Assembly (NCBI GenBank): GCA_021014325.1
Contig: CM037473.1
Location: 6,203,501-6,267,500 of the forward strand
Source: Plazaster borealis
Taxonomy: Eukaryota > Echinodermata > Asteroidea > Forcipulatida > Labidiasteridae
Length of the DNA stretch: 64,000 nucleotides
Reading direction: 5' to 3'
A program made the position numbers and the translations under genes. The notes under the pieces were generated by a model, which was given only the letters and a program-made list of their open reading frames with translations, was not told the DNA's origin and did not search any database. Numbering within the stretch: position 1 is the stretch's first letter; the number at the start of each line of letters is the position of its first letter. Shown piece by piece: positions 1 through 11,581 of the stretch.

Positions 1-639
1 TCACGTACATATATATGTCGCAACGGGTAACACACCAAGGTCAAATCTGTCCTCCTTCATCTACCATCGAGGTGATGATGGAGAGAGGTGGGTACCAACA
101 ATCTCCGTCTCTAGCGTCTCTAGGATCGAGAGAGTATTTTGATGTCGTGTCAAAATCAAAAATACGGACCGTGTACACGTCAACCAATCGGCTAGCTCCG
201 CAGGTCAGGAATTTTCCAACTCATGCACTATACTGTGATGCAATTACGACACCGTACGTCGTTCGATTCCACGATACTCAAGATTAAAGACTTTCGACGG
301 AATCGGCAGATTGGTCGACCCCGTTGGTTATTCTGCTTATCTATTGATGGTTCGGACTGATAGCGTCCGTCGTTCCCTTTCAACCTCGGGGAAATAAATT
401 TGACAACGTGAGCCAATGACAGGATCTTGTGGACACTGCGGGGAAGACTCTACACTTTAGTGTTAGAGTCACTAACCCATTGACTCAGGCCGACGAAGAA
501 GCGCAGACTGGAGATGTTGCTCGGGTGCATCTTCCGTTCCAAGGACTCTTCGTAACTGGTCTCATGCATTCATCTTCGGACACACTCTCTCGTGAAGATA
601 TAAGGAACATTTCGCATTGTGGAAAATACACGCTTTAAG
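1..639 (+). other. Unassigned, relatively GC-balanced stretch ending in a good splice donor
   Basis: This opening stretch is less AT-rich and less repetitive than what follows. It has short open frames on both strands (15-287 plus, 429-638 plus, 228-416 minus) with no motif I recognise. At 637-645 the sequence AAG|GTAAGG is a strong match to a splice donor, with the intron starting at 640. It could be the end of an untranslated first exon of the receptor gene downstream, whose coding exon has plausible acceptors at 1661 and 1763. The frame open up to 638 closes with TAA just before the donor, so a coding role is not supported. Seen: the donor match. Inferred: any exon status. Confidence 0.2.
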
Positions 640-659
640 GTAAGGATGATTAACCTAAT

Positions 660-1070
660 CGAAAAACGTGTTACATTTGTTAATGTGTATTTTGTTTTGT
701 TTCGTTTTGTTTGTTTTGTTTTTGTGTTGTTGGTGGTTTTTTTTTGGTATGTTTGTTATGTGTTGTTGTTTTGTTGGGGGTGGTTGTTTGTTTTTTTTGT
801 TGGTGGTGTTGGGGTGTTGGTTTGTTTGTTTAGTTTGTTTTTTGTTGTTTTTCTGACTTGACACCAGTTACCAAATAACAGTAGATGGTGAAATCGTAAT
901 GTTTGTTTGTTTGGTTTGGGTTTTTTATTTTCTTATATGACACCAGTTACCAAATAATAGTAGATGGTGAAATCGTAATGTTTGTTTGTCTGTTTGTTTG
1001 GTTTGGGGTTTTTTATTTTCTTATTTGACACCAGTTATCAAATAACAGTAGAGGGTGAAATCGTAATGAA
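660..1070. repeat. GT/T-rich low complexity followed by three tandem copies of a 79-88 bp unit
   Basis: From about 680 to 855 the plus strand is almost only G and T (TTTGTTTTG-type runs). Then a unit starting GACACCAGTTA recurs at 860, 939 and 1027, spaced 79 and 88 bp. Each unit contains GTAGATGGTGAAATCGTAATG and, in the first two, a variable GTTT run. The length difference comes from the GTTT part, which fits slippage. The open frames here are low-complexity artefacts. Confidence 0.75.
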
Positions 1071-1369
1071 TACGTGTGTACAAACTTGAACGAAATTCCT
1101 AAAATCAAGTTCTCATTGTTTTCAGTTAAACGTGTCCCCTTGTGTGATGAAAATTACACGACTTGGTTGCGTGGTGTGTTTATTCAAAACTAAATAAAAA
1201 AGGATGGGAATGAATTTTCTACTCCTGCGAAAACCAGTATCTGCGAAAACCAGTATAATCGCATTTGTACATTAAAGCTGTCTGGGTATCGTCGGTCAGT
1301 GATTTGTGATGAGATCAATATTGGAACGGTAATATGACGTGACATTAGTCAAATTTTTTTCCAACAGAT

Positions 1370-1640
1370 TTGGGTAATGCACATAATGCACGTAAAAGAA
1401 CCCAGTGCACTTATCGAAAAGAGAAGGGGTCCGGTGTTCCAGGTTTGATTGGCAGCATATTGCGCCACAGCACCTTGTAAACCTACACATGGTGCTATGC
1501 AAAGGAATAGGTCTCATACTTACGTAGCCCCACATACCTTGCAGCAAAATACTGAATGTTGAAGCGCCTTGAGAGTCACTGAGTGACGGATATGAGTGCT
1601 ATATAAGAAGCCACTATTATTGTTACAAGATAACCATGCT
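1370..1640 (+). mobile_element. SINE tail fragment (head missing)
   Basis: The text GCACGTAAAAGAACCCAGTGC and the later GCGCCTTGAGAGTC and GTGCTATATAAGAAGCC match the body and tail of the tRNA-headed SINE seen complete at 12216-12625, which shares the GCACGTAAAAGCACACAG, GCAGCATATTG and TATATAA blocks. No tRNA-like promoter boxes remain here. It lies just upstream of the receptor exon, so the TATA-like string at about 1601-1607 belongs to the SINE and should not be read as a promoter. Confidence 0.55.
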
Positions 1641-1763
1641 CTTCTATTTCATTAATTTCAGATAACGGTCTCATATACGGGGTTTTAGGGTGAGTTTTTA
1701 ATACAGCACTTTGGACCCTTAATTTGATAATTGTCTCGCTCGATATATTCTATTTGATTTCAG

Positions 1764-1936
1764 ATGTACGTGCGTTAATGTGTTTGAGGCCTGCGTGTTT
1801 CCGTTCATCGACTCGAGAGGCTGTAAAGACTGATGTCAAACGAAAGTTCGGTTTACTGCTCTGCAAAAATGATCTGAGTGCATCGACAGAACAATTTGTT
1901 TATTTCAAAGTCTGCTTGAAACATATTACAAGCAAC
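1764..1936 (+). other. Probable 5' UTR of the adenosine receptor-like gene
   Basis: A pyrimidine-containing tract ending in TTTGATTTCAG at 1763 is a usable splice acceptor, so a 5' UTR exon may begin at 1764. The frame of the receptor is open upstream through this region, and an in-frame ATG at 1778 would add 53 residues. Those residues are rich in Cys, Lys and Arg and look unlike any GPCR N-terminus, and adenosine receptors have very short N-termini, so the ATG at 1937 (A at -3) is preferred. A second possible acceptor lies at 1661. Confidence 0.4.
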
Positions 1937-2509
1937 ATGCAAGTCAGTGTGCCATACTTCCTGGCGGAGATTGTCATCGCAATTACCGCTGTGGTTGGTA
2001 ACAGTTTGGTACTGGTGGCGTACGCCCGCTCCTCGCGCCTCCAGACCGTCACTAATTACTTCATCGTCTCCCTGGCGATCGCGGACTTCTTAGTTGGACT
2101 CGTGGGCGTTCCCTTTGCTCTTCTTACGGGGGAGGGGCAACCTCATAACTTCTACGGGTGTCTGATCATGCTGACTTTCTTGTTGTGGCTGTGTGCCACC
2201 TCAACCTTCAGCCTGATTGGGGTTACGGTGGACCGGTACATCGCGGTGGCCTTCCCCTTGCAGTACCCGGCAATTATGACCACGAGACGTGCACTTATGA
2301 CCATCGTTGGGTCGTGGATTCTGGCCGGGATTGTTGGTTTTCTACCAGTAGTTGGGTGGAACAAAGGAGAGCCGGCTGTGCCACGGTGCATCTTTATGGA
2401 GGTCATTGACATGAACTACATGGCTTTTAACTGTCTAGTGGTCATATTTGTTCCATTCACGGTGATGCTCGTGCTCTATGGATTTATTTACAGAGCTATA
2501 CGAAAACAG
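1937..2509 (+). CDS. Adenosine receptor-like GPCR, coding exon 1 (residues 1-191, TM1 to TM5)
   Basis: This exon starts a 356-residue rhodopsin-family receptor completed at 36461-36958. Adenosine receptors are plasma-membrane receptors that bind extracellular adenosine and signal through G proteins. Seen here: a ten-residue N-terminus; Glu11 ten residues before the GN of TM1 (the Glu1.39 position); the TM2 motif NYFIVSLAIADFLVG (residues 40-54) with Asp50; Cys75 at the top of TM3; DRYIAV at 99-104; TM4 ending GWN at 140-142; and in loop 2 the string CIFMEVIDMNYM (151-162), whose Phe153 matches the ligand-stacking Phe of the family. The exon ends phase 0 after RKQ with donor CAG|GTAAGA. Odd points: Cys86 and Ala87 stand where vertebrate receptors have Thr and Gln in TM3, and Met154 replaces a binding Glu. 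Start chosen for the short N-terminus and A at -3. Other amine-type GPCRs are less likely. Confidence 0.93.
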
Positions 2510-2549
2510 GTAAGATTTAAAATAACGCTCAAAGGAATTTTTTCATAGT

Positions 2550-3643
2550 GATTTGTATGTAGTTGACTAAATGCATAATTGAGAAGCTTAAAAGTACATC
2601 TGTCTTGAAAACAAAGGTCCTGACGTACGCTGCGAACGCATCCAGAGCATCAACAGAAGAGCCTCATGGGACGGAATAGTTTCGTCGCTATTTCAATCAA
2701 AAGTTCATTGCAATTATCCAATAAAGCCCTGCTGGAGTAGTATGATTTTGGTTCACGTCACTTGTGTAGGAATTTAGCAAGCCGTTTAGCTTTAAATGCT
2801 TTCCTTCCTGCACTGTGATTATATTATTGTTAAAATTAACCCAGGCTGATTAGGTTTTTCCTGAGCACTGTAAACTCCAGTTTGGCTACTGCGCTTCGAT
2901 AAACTTTTTCCAAACCGCATGAAAGGGTTCGGTACTGGAGCTGCAAACTCCTAAGGAGTTGATGATGCTTCAGGACTGCCTTAAGCCCAACGAGCATGTG
3001 TAGTAAGAGGGCACTTTGAAACTTAGTTTAAAACAGCTATGTAAATCATTCTTATTAGGTAGTCCATGTTTTGTTACCTTTATTATTGCCCCCAAGTCAA
3101 ACCCCTCCCGGACTGAAGAGACCTGTGGGTAGGGATTCCCAGCTCCTACCTGACTACGTTGGGTTCTATAATTAGAGCTTTCCTCCCACGTCCGCAACCG
3201 ATCATATTCTCATTTACCTTCTCTTTTTGTATCGGTTTCCTTGAGGGCTACAAAAGACAGTGTTAAAATCCAGTTGATACACCGTTTTCCTTAATCGTGT
3301 AAGGGTGGTTTTACACTTCACCAAAATCCTACAAAACAACTCCCCGAAATTCCTTTATGCCTGAGTGCAATAGACTCGCCTCTCACACCTACGAGCTACC
3401 TCCAGCTCTTCTGTAACAATTGTATTCGATACAAGTCTCCTTATAGAACATTAAGATCAGATCCATAATTTGTTTCAACTGTTATTTTGATCAGTCGTCA
3501 CCTAGACCACACTCCGCTTGCACACTTTGCGTTGAGTTCACATTTACCTTTAAACTACAGCAGAGATATAAAGCTTTGAATCTCTGCCTCACAACAACTA
3601 CCTTACGGACGCGTCTGGACTTGATGGCGAAGTGCTGTTTTAA
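2550..3643. other. Intronic sequence without recognised features
   Basis: Mixed-composition intron sequence. A minus-strand open frame of 75 codons (2970-3197) has no recognisable motif. I see no repeat shared with the rest of the window and no RNA gene. Confidence 0.5.
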
Positions 3644-4033
3644 TTAGGGTCTGTATACGTTTGGTAATGACTCTGAAAATTAATGGCAATAAAAACTTAC
3701 TTGGTAAGAAGAACCGCAGCTTTGGATAGTATAATGCATTTTGAGAAACTTTACTTCAGATGTACTGCGGTTATGGAAAAATAGATCACTCCGAAAATTT
3801 GAATCTGAGAAGCGTTTCTGACAGTAACGTTTCTCAGATTGTGTATTCCAATATTGCAGATTATTCTTCCTACGTGGACATAACCGCTCCAGATTTTCGG
3901 CAATATTTAAAAAACGCTACCACCTTTTCGAAGGAAATGTTCACAGGTTAGTTTTATGGTATATATATCTACAACTATATAGGATTGAAACAAACAGTAG
4001 GTTCCATGTACCAAACGTATACAATCCCTTTAA
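3644..4033 (+). mobile_element. TTAA-ended MITE, family B, copy 1
   Basis: A 390-bp non-coding element. It begins TTAGGGTCTGTATACGTTTGG and ends CCAAACGTATACAATCCCTTTAA, so the ends are inverted repeats. The interior is shared with copies at 13784, 27201 and 41291: GGTAATGACTCTGA, TGGCAATAAAAAC, GCGTTTCTGACAGTAACG, and TTCCTACGTGGACATAACCG. The termini resemble those of family A, suggesting mobilisation by one transposase. The 63-codon frame inside is not a gene. Confidence 0.8.
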
Positions 4034-7000
4034 TGCATGCGACGGAAGGGCCAGAACAAAGACAAAAACATCGTTCTTGGATGAACACAAGGTTAGCAGG
4101 CTGGTTGACAACACTACGACCGTAGTCCCGCTGTTGCTAAGTAAAAAAAAATCTTCTCTGCTTAACAGCTTTACGAAACTGTTGACTGATTCAAACTGTT
4201 AATATAATTCAACGTGGATGGCTCCTCAAAACAATTCAACCCCCATGGTCTGAATACCAAAGAAGAAAATGGTCAACAATTTTTTGTCTTTGCCTTCTCC
4301 TTTTTCCACAGATGTCCCTCTTTTAAGTCTGTCTCGCTCACTAGTTTATTACTTTTTCTCCCTCTTCCTACCTTTGTATTTGTCTTTTGTGTTTCCAACC
4401 TCTGTGGTCAAACCAGCCCCTTCCCTACAACCCCCCCTGTCTCCTTATTCATTGTTTACCCCCTTACCTTTTCTGTGTGCTTTCTGCCCCTATTTCTCTC
4501 TCTAATGTATTTCCACTTAACTGCTTCTGTTACACTTATATACCTGTTTATGTGTGTTGTGTTGTGATGTGTTGTGTTGTGTTGTGTTGTGTTGTCATTA
4601 GCCTTCGAGAAAGACTCTGGTGAGGTCAAAACATCAGGACATTAACTATTGTTTGCATGTTGTTCTTTTGGTTGGTAAGCAGTTTGCAACAGCTAGTTTT
4701 GTTTTATCATCTCTATAAATCAAGTCATTTATTTATTTATTTATTTATATATTTTTTATTTTAAATCTTCGGACAAAAGTACATATACATTTTTAAAATT
4801 GTCCGGGTCAAGACAAAAGTTTAAAAAACTGTCATCATAGATGAGTCAGACCCAAGCTTTAAACATGTAAAGGCAAAAAGTGAACCAGATCACTACCTGA
4901 AAGAGCATTCCCCTTAGAATTATTGTTTATTAAAAAGACAATGTAAAACCTTACACAAATGAAATGACACAAAATTAAAATCACAAAGAAGCCCATTTAC
5001 AAGAGGAAAAACATGCATGATACAAATATATAAACAATGGTACCACAAATCTAAGAAAATCGAAGATAATCTAATTTGTATGATACATGGTTGTGAAGAC
5101 GATTGATAAATGAGTTCGCCCCCTTGTCTCTAAAAATCTGAAACGGCCAGCGCGCGCGTGCAGTAACTAGGTGATAGTTTATTATTCCTTGTACAGCCAT
5201 ACCAATGTTCCTAAACAAGTTTCCGTTTTAATTTAGCAATCGATACAACCAACATGAACCGTACACAACATTTTTGGGGGAAGCATAAGTTATTCAGACT
5301 CCTAATTTAATGAACTTTACAATAGTCCATTGCCCGATGTGCTAATTGGAATTGTACTTTTTCCTCAAGCCAATTACTGTCGCCTCGCTGTGCATGTTGT
5401 GCTCTTTTAATGGTTAATATATAACAAATTTAGCTATGACAGTCTCCCGTTAATGTCTTTATGAATGAAATTTCGGCTGTTAACCTCTCCCTGGAATAGT
5501 ATGAACATATTTTATAGTTTAACCAAGTATGTAAATGGATTATTATGACAGAATGAATCTTTTATTGCATTTCTCAAACCGAGTTGACCCGATTTGCGCG
5601 GCAGTCATCAGTTTAGTAAAATTGTTGTTTTTTATTCTCTGTGCGAAGCCTTGCCGTTTTTATTTTAAGGTATGAACAATTTAGGGAAATCCTAGACTAT
5701 TTTCTGTTGTGAGTTTAGATAAATTGTAAAGGCAAACTGTTCGTATGAATCAGAGGGTGTATTTTGCTACTTGTGAAGCATTGTCATCGGTACTTTTCCC
5801 AGTAAAGGGAGAGGCTGGAGTAGACCTTGGACTATAAAGCTCTCCGGGCAATAGTGATAATTAGGTACACCATCTCAATAGCGCGTTGGTCGCAACACAC
5901 AGACTGTAATCATCTGATAACATTAACTTTATTAAGGGATTCCACATTTTGGACCACATCTCTTTAACTTTCTCATCTTAATTCCCTCTCATTATTTTGA
6001 CCATTTGAGGTATATCCCAACTCTGTGTAGAGGCCTAGTATTATGTAATACTGTGCCAAACGTATAATGTATTCTTTGGCGTGCTGCAAGCCGGCCACCA
6101 ACTCGCTCACTGCAGTTTGAGGGCATAGCTGTTGTGGTCCCCCCATGCTAAAATCACACACTCCTCGGAAACAATGAAATGGATATAAAAGTGAAGACAA
6201 CTGTAAATCAATGGTATCATGTGATGTGATGTCTTCAGTAATGTAGATGTCAATGATGAGTAGTTACCCCAGAAGCCTAAATCGGATGTTATTTGAAAGA
6301 CCTTCTCCCTTTTCGATGACCAAACAAACCCAGCTGTATAAGTATTGACAGGAAATGCCTAGTTTTAACATGGAGTCTCACATCATGTTTGTTGCTGAGT
6401 AAGTTACTCCAAATCCCGTGTGGAATTCACATTCCCTATAATGACTCAAAAGGCGTAATAGACTCTGCAAGTCTCGCGCGTATCGGAACGAGAAAACACG
6501 TCAAACGAAGAACATTGTTTTCTCTGAAATCAAATCTTTGTTTTTAAATTATATCTAATTACAAAACCTGAACAACAAAAATACTCATTACATGTTTATA
6601 AAATCAGTTTTAGCTTTTGTAATAAATACACAAATAATGTGTTAATTATTATTGAAACAAAATTAAAACTCTGGGACAAGGATGCTTATTTGATCTTAAC
6701 TTTTCAGAAACCCCTTACGTGGATTCGCGATGGTCGCACGGGCGTAAAATTGACGCAGTTTATAGGGGACGCTGACGCCTCAACAACCATAGACTGCAAA
6801 TGAAAAGGCTTTGCGTTGCAATTACAGCACCTGGCTTATTATCGCGCATCCAAAACAAGCGTTTACATAAGTTTTGTGACCGGAGGTGAGCACAAAATTC
6901 TTAATTTTTTGCAGCAACCGGAAGCTGAGGTCGAGTTTAATTCTCGGGTTTTCTTCGTTATATTGTTGAATTGATTTTACTTTCACATTTTTTTATCACT

Positions 7001-7861
7001 AAGTATTACATTCCCAACAACACATACAATTTTCATGATCATAAACCACGTTAAACTAAAATAATTGACAAAACTAAATATTGCCCACGTAAAACTCCAT
7101 ATGGTTGGGACCACAATAGTCCCGGAAGTTCGAATGCGCGCGACATTTGCACAGCCTAAGGCAGAAAAAAGGGTCAATATTTCTCGTTCGGTTTTTCTCG
7201 GAACATAATTTTGCACATTAAAACAATCTGTTTGCCGGGTGAAATTTCGTGACGTCCTTTTGCCATTGGCACACGAAGTTTGGGATCCAATAAGTGCAAC
7301 GTGCAATGTTGCTATTGTGCCGTGGGCGGATTAGATCAGACCAATTTCGAGGGAAACTTATTGATCCCAAAAGTCCTTTCAAGATGCTAGGATCAATCAA
7401 TGCTGCAGGACACGAAATCAAGAACAATCTTCACAACTGGTGTATGTATGTATGTTCTACTTCGTCTACTCCATTTACTTGACAGAGTCCATAAGTAAGG
7501 ATGGATATAAACGCCAAGGAGCAAATTATATTTAAAGGGAAATTTCATACTCAATGGTAAATGTTTTATTTTGTTCGAGAAAATATGGGTTTGTGGGGTA
7601 GGATGGAATATCGTTCTACCGACCTGTTTACATTTGTGCATCCATGACTGCTGAGAAATACGAGATGGTGATTATTGTTAAGCTGTCCGATAGACCGTGT
7701 TGTATTAAAACTCACACTTTCAAACGATTGTCATTCGATACGATACACAATTTCTTATCTTTTTTTCAAATGAAGTGGCACCTGGTGAAACGATTTCACT
7801 GGATACTTGGGAATAATCTGTACTTTCAGTCAAGTAAGTTATTTTGCAATGTAAGTTGGAA
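4034..7861. other. AT-rich intron segment with simple repeats only
   Basis: A pyrimidine-rich run lies at about 4270-4560. A GTGTT pentamer repeat follows at 4552-4596, and TTTA repeats at about 4726-4750. The rest (4800-7861) is AT-rich sequence with no open frame showing a motif. Short open frames at 4214-4623, 5973-6200, 6983-7427 and 7393-7641 are composition artefacts or show nothing recognisable. Confidence 0.55.
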
Positions 7862-8236
7862 TTAGAGGTATTGTACACGTTTGGTATTTACTCAAAATAT
7901 ATATTAGCATAAAAACTTACTTGGTAACGAGCAACAGAGAGCTGTTGATAGTATAAAACATTGTGAGAAACGACTCCCTCTGAAGTAACGTAGTTTTTGA
8001 GAAAGAGGTAATTTCTCACTAAAATAATAAAAGACTTCTAGCTAGAAGCCTTTTATTCCTATCTGAAAGCACACAAATTTGTACAACAAGGGTGTTTTTC
8101 TTTCATCATTTTCTTGCAACTTCGATGACCAATTGAGCCCAAATTTTCACAGGCTTGTTATTTTATGCATATGTTGGGATACACCATATGAGAACACTGG
8201 TCTTTGACAATTACCAAACGTGTACGATGCCTTTAA
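7862..8236 (+). mobile_element. TTAA-ended MITE, family A, copy 1
   Basis: A 375-bp element with inverted ends: GTACACGTTTGGTA at the left and TACCAAACGTGTACGATGCC at the right. The interior carries GAGAAAGAGGTAATTTCTCAC, a central short palindrome, GCACACAAATTTGTACAACA and TTATTTTATGCATATGTTGGG. These blocks recur at 18717, 22410, 23883, 27776 and 30305, and truncated at 56692. No coding capacity. Confidence 0.85.
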
Positions 8237-8266
8237 AAATTGTTTAATGTGTGCAAGTGATAAAAC

Positions 8267-8390
8267 CTCCCTTTAAGTGTCTTGCTCAAGGGCAAAAGTG
8301 CTGGGACGATTCGAATCCACACTGCCATGACTCAGCCACCAGAACTTGATCCAGGTGCGCTACAACCACTCTGCCACGACACGCCATTTT
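8267..8390 (-). mobile_element. tRNA-headed SINE fragment, minus strand
   Basis: Read on the minus strand it gives TGGCAGAGTGGTTGTAGCGC, then GATCAAGTTCTGGTGGC and GGATTCGAATCG (B-box-like), then GCCCTTGAGCAAGACACTT. This is the tRNA-Leu/Ser-like head and first body block of the SINE family complete at 51011-51361. Confidence 0.65.
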
Positions 8391-9256
8391 AGTGTATGAT
8401 GTTCCTCGCATAATAATAACGAATATCCACGTTTACATAACTAGCAAAAATGCACTCTGCCTTGTATACGGACCCTGGGCAAAAATGAAAATATTCATCT
8501 TTGGAAAGAGGTGAGGACGTAAACACAGCGGCAGCCTGATGTAATAACATTAATTTGGGCGTGAAGATATAGCCATAATGGGAGGAACAAACAAATTGAC
8601 GTGTCAAAGACAAACAGGCCGCAGACGAAACAACACTTGTTTCAATGGTGGTTCACGGGGCAATTATTTTATCATCATAAACTGATCGAATTTGTAAAAA
8701 CATTCGCTATGATCACATGATGCATTGTATACAATACATATTGAATGCGTTAAAACCTTCAACACTTAATGTTTATGCCATACTGTTATAAATCAACGCA
8801 GCATGGTTATTTTGCCTGCACAAAGTATCAAAATAAACACTGTCACTTTTAAGTTGTTTGCTGGAGAAACGGCTTAACGTAAGTGCTATTCTTGGTTGTT
8901 ATGCGTGTAAAGGCTTATCTAAACATAATCCTAAACTAAAGATCAATCAAAATCCATCAAAAATTCAATGCGGGGTTTTACTTGAGCCAATAACCATGCT
9001 TTAGATGATTTTAGAGTCATTGAGTTAGTGAAAGTCTACCTATCCGAGATTTTCAGGGGGCGGGATCCTGGTAAGACAGCAAAGAGCTGGCGTAATGGAG
9101 TTGATTCAACAGCGATTGATGGATTAAAAAAAAAAAACTTAAAACAATGTTCTTTGGAGATTTTCCATAAATATATACAGGTGTTGCGGAAATAACGGAA
9201 AGGAGCTGTCCTCTCGTCGACGCCATGTTCAGTTGTGGTCGTGGGTTCGCTTCCTG
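8391..9256. other. Intron segment without recognised features
   Basis: AT-rich, no shared repeat noticed and no motif-bearing open frame. The minus-strand frame 8389-8613 has nothing recognisable. The last part (9205-9256) contains a GTGGGTTCGCTTCC string that could be a decayed tRNA-like B box. Confidence 0.4.
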
Positions 9257-9488
9257 CACTGCAAAAACTGGGATGTTAAAATTGACACCATGGGTATTGT
9301 CACATTATAGATACCGAAGAGAAATCAAACTTAACATCTTAGGGTATTAAAATAACACCAATGTAATTGTTTTCAGCAGAAATTAGTTTTATTTTAACAA
9401 CCTTTTGGCGTTAATTTTGACACTCTCTTCGGTATCTATATGTCACAACACCCACGGTGTCACTTTTAACATCCCAGTTTGTTCAGTG
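9257..9488. mobile_element. Mariner-like MITE, copy 1
   Basis: A 232-bp palindromic element. Left end CACTGCAAAAACTGGGATG and right end CATCCCAGTTTGTTCAGTG are inverted repeats, followed inwards by TTAAAATTGACACC and GGTGTCACTTTTAA. A second copy at 37142-37373 sits between TA dinucleotides, the target of Tc1/mariner elements. Non-coding. Confidence 0.8.
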
Positions 9489-9739
9489 TGCCTGGATCGC
9501 TTGGGGTTGTTTTTGCTTATGAGTCCGAAACAACAGAGTGTATAGCACTTTTAATATAGAACTATAGTCAAAAACAACTGAAATGAAAAACTCCTTTTTC
9601 CGAGGCAATAACATTATCCCTACAACCAAAAGGTAAACATTATGTAAAAGTTAACAATGTAGCTCCTGTTTTGATAAAACATTTTGTTTTTAATTGAAAA
9701 CGTATAACCGATGATGGCAGTTTCAACGCAGATCGTGTA

Positions 9740-9905
9740 TTAGGGTGTTGTTTGTTTGTCGGGGTGTTGGGGTGTTTGTTGTTGGGAGGTTGGGGTGTTT
9801 GTTTGTTGGGGTGTTTGTTGGGGGGTGTTTGTTTGTTTTTGTTTTTTTGGTTATTGTTTGTTGTTTTTGTTGTTATTTGTTGGTGGTTTTTGGTGCTGAT
9901 GCTGC
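9740..9905 (+). repeat. G/T-only low-complexity tract with G-runs
   Basis: The plus strand is built of GTTTGTTTG and GGGGTGTTTG units with repeated runs of three to six G. The predicted 67-107-residue frames on both strands are pure composition artefacts. The G-runs could fold as a G-quadruplex. Confidence 0.8.
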
Positions 9906-9959
9906 TGTTGTTGCTGCTGCGGCAGCGGCCCCGGCGGTGCAGTTTTAAGAAAAGTAGCA

Positions 9960-10914
9960 ACATGTCATTTTTTTAATTCTGAGCCGGTACACTCTATACA
10001 AAAATTGACTTTTACATCAACTCACGCTTGTGCAGTCCCTAAATATGGTAGCCCAGAGCTCCAATAGCCCAGACCTAAATGTAACCCGGGCACGAAATAG
10101 ATCTACATTTAGGTCCTGGGGCTACCTGATCAAACCTTTTGCCGATCAAGCCAATAGTTTTGCGCGGGATATTGCAAGAGAAAATTATTCCACTGGGGTC
10201 GACTTTATCCATCCTATTATTGAATTACTTGGTATTATACACAATAACCCAATGGGTCGTTTAAAATGCAAAGCATTCTTTGCGCAGTAATCAAGAACGA
10301 TTTTTGTGCCATCAATGGATGATTTAATTGGTCAGTTTAACATGCATGACTGGACAATAATAATGACCGCGAAGATTGGACAAACTAAAGCCGTTGTAGT
10401 TTGTTGGTCTATATGATAAATCAATCTAATTACAAGAATGACACTCGGATGGTTTTGGCTGTGAATTCTATGAAATACTTCCACCGAAAGGGATAGTCTA
10501 CGTGTCTTTGCTAAAAAGTAATGAGAAATTGTTTTGTTCCAATGCTTGATTGAAACATTTGCTTCGGTAATCTTGAAAGAAAGAACAAAATCAAATCAAA
10601 AATGTTGAAGTGCAAAACAACCTGAACAATGCAAACCATTACTTTGTTCCGACAAAGGTGACTCCCTACATATGATGAAGCCATCACAGGTTGTCAGATT
10701 TTGTTTTGAATACAAAATTGGATTGACTAAATGTATCGTATATAGGGCCTACTCCTCGAAAGGTTGATGATGTTTCATGCATTCAGAAGCATTCGATATA
10801 TATATGTGGTGCTGAATGTATGCTGTTACATTTGTGTAGGAAGAAACATAACACGATGTGTTGGTACTGTAAGAAATAAGTGGACAAATAGTCCATGGTG
10901 ACGAAGTCTTTATT
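9960..10914. other. Intron segment, one small inverted repeat
   Basis: Mostly unremarkable AT-rich sequence. At 10070-10125 the string AGACCTAAATGTA is answered by TACATTTAGGTCCTGGGG, forming a small hairpin. The 86-codon frame at 10030-10290 has no recognisable motif. Confidence 0.4.
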
Positions 10915-11266
10915 ACGTTCGTGATACATTCTACACAGTTGTTGTTAGACTTGTGAATTGGACTTAACTAGAAATGAGACGATGTGCTTTCACTCGTCTT
11001 TAGGTTCCAAATACCATCATTATTAAAGGGACACGTTGCCTTGGATTGGGTGATTTGGGCTATAAAAAGCGTTTGAAAGCGTTTGTTATGACGTTCGTGA
11101 TACATTCTACACAGTTGTTGTTAGACTTGCGAATTGGACTTAACTAGAAATGAGACGATGTGCTTTCACTCGTCTTTAGGTTCCATGAAGCAAATACCAT
11201 CATTATTAGAGGAACACGTTGCCTTGGATTGGGTGATTTGGCTATAAAAAGCGTTTGAAAGCGTTT
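10915..11266 (+). repeat. Tandem duplication (176-bp period) including the left end of a family C MITE
   Basis: The string ACGTTCGTGATACATTC occurs at 10915 and again at 11091. The 176-bp unit includes the inverted-repeat left end of the family C MITE (AGGGACACGTTGCCTTGG), so that left end appears twice in direct orientation. The second copy continues into the full element at 11206-11581; the first stops after GCGTTTGTTATG. Confidence 0.85.
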
Positions 11267-11581
11267 GTTATGAAATGACTATGATTGGGGAAAATGCTTT
11301 AAAAGTAAGATATAATAATCAACACAAATATGCCTCGGAATAGTGTGGTTTTCCTCGTGAACTATAATACCGTCCGCTATGGAGTCAACAATTTGGTTCT
11401 ACAAAATGGCGGACCGAGTTATAGTTCACGAAGTACAAGAAAATTCACACAATTTCGAGCCATCTTTGTGTAGATCTATTCCACTTTAAAAAAATCTTTC
11501 CAACAATTCATTTCATAAAGAACGCTTTCAAACGCTTTGTACAGCCCAAATCACCCAATCCAAGGCAACGTGTCCCTTTAA
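11206..11581 (+). mobile_element. TTAA-ended MITE, family C, copy 1
   Basis: A 376-bp element with inverted ends of over 50 bp: AACACGTTGCCTTGGATTGG at the left and CCAATCCAAGGCAACGTGTC before TTTAA at the right, continuing through AGCGTTTGAAAGCG and its complement. An inner inverted repeat (CGTGAACTATAATACCGTCCG with CGGACCGAGTTATAGTTCACG) surrounds the centre. Non-coding. Confidence 0.85.

Noticed and set aside
619..864. Overlapping hydrophobic or Lys/Asn-rich frames
   Set aside because: Products of the G/T-only low-complexity tract.
1596..1612. TATATAAG considered as a TATA box of the receptor gene
   Set aside because: It is the conserved tail motif of a SINE fragment.
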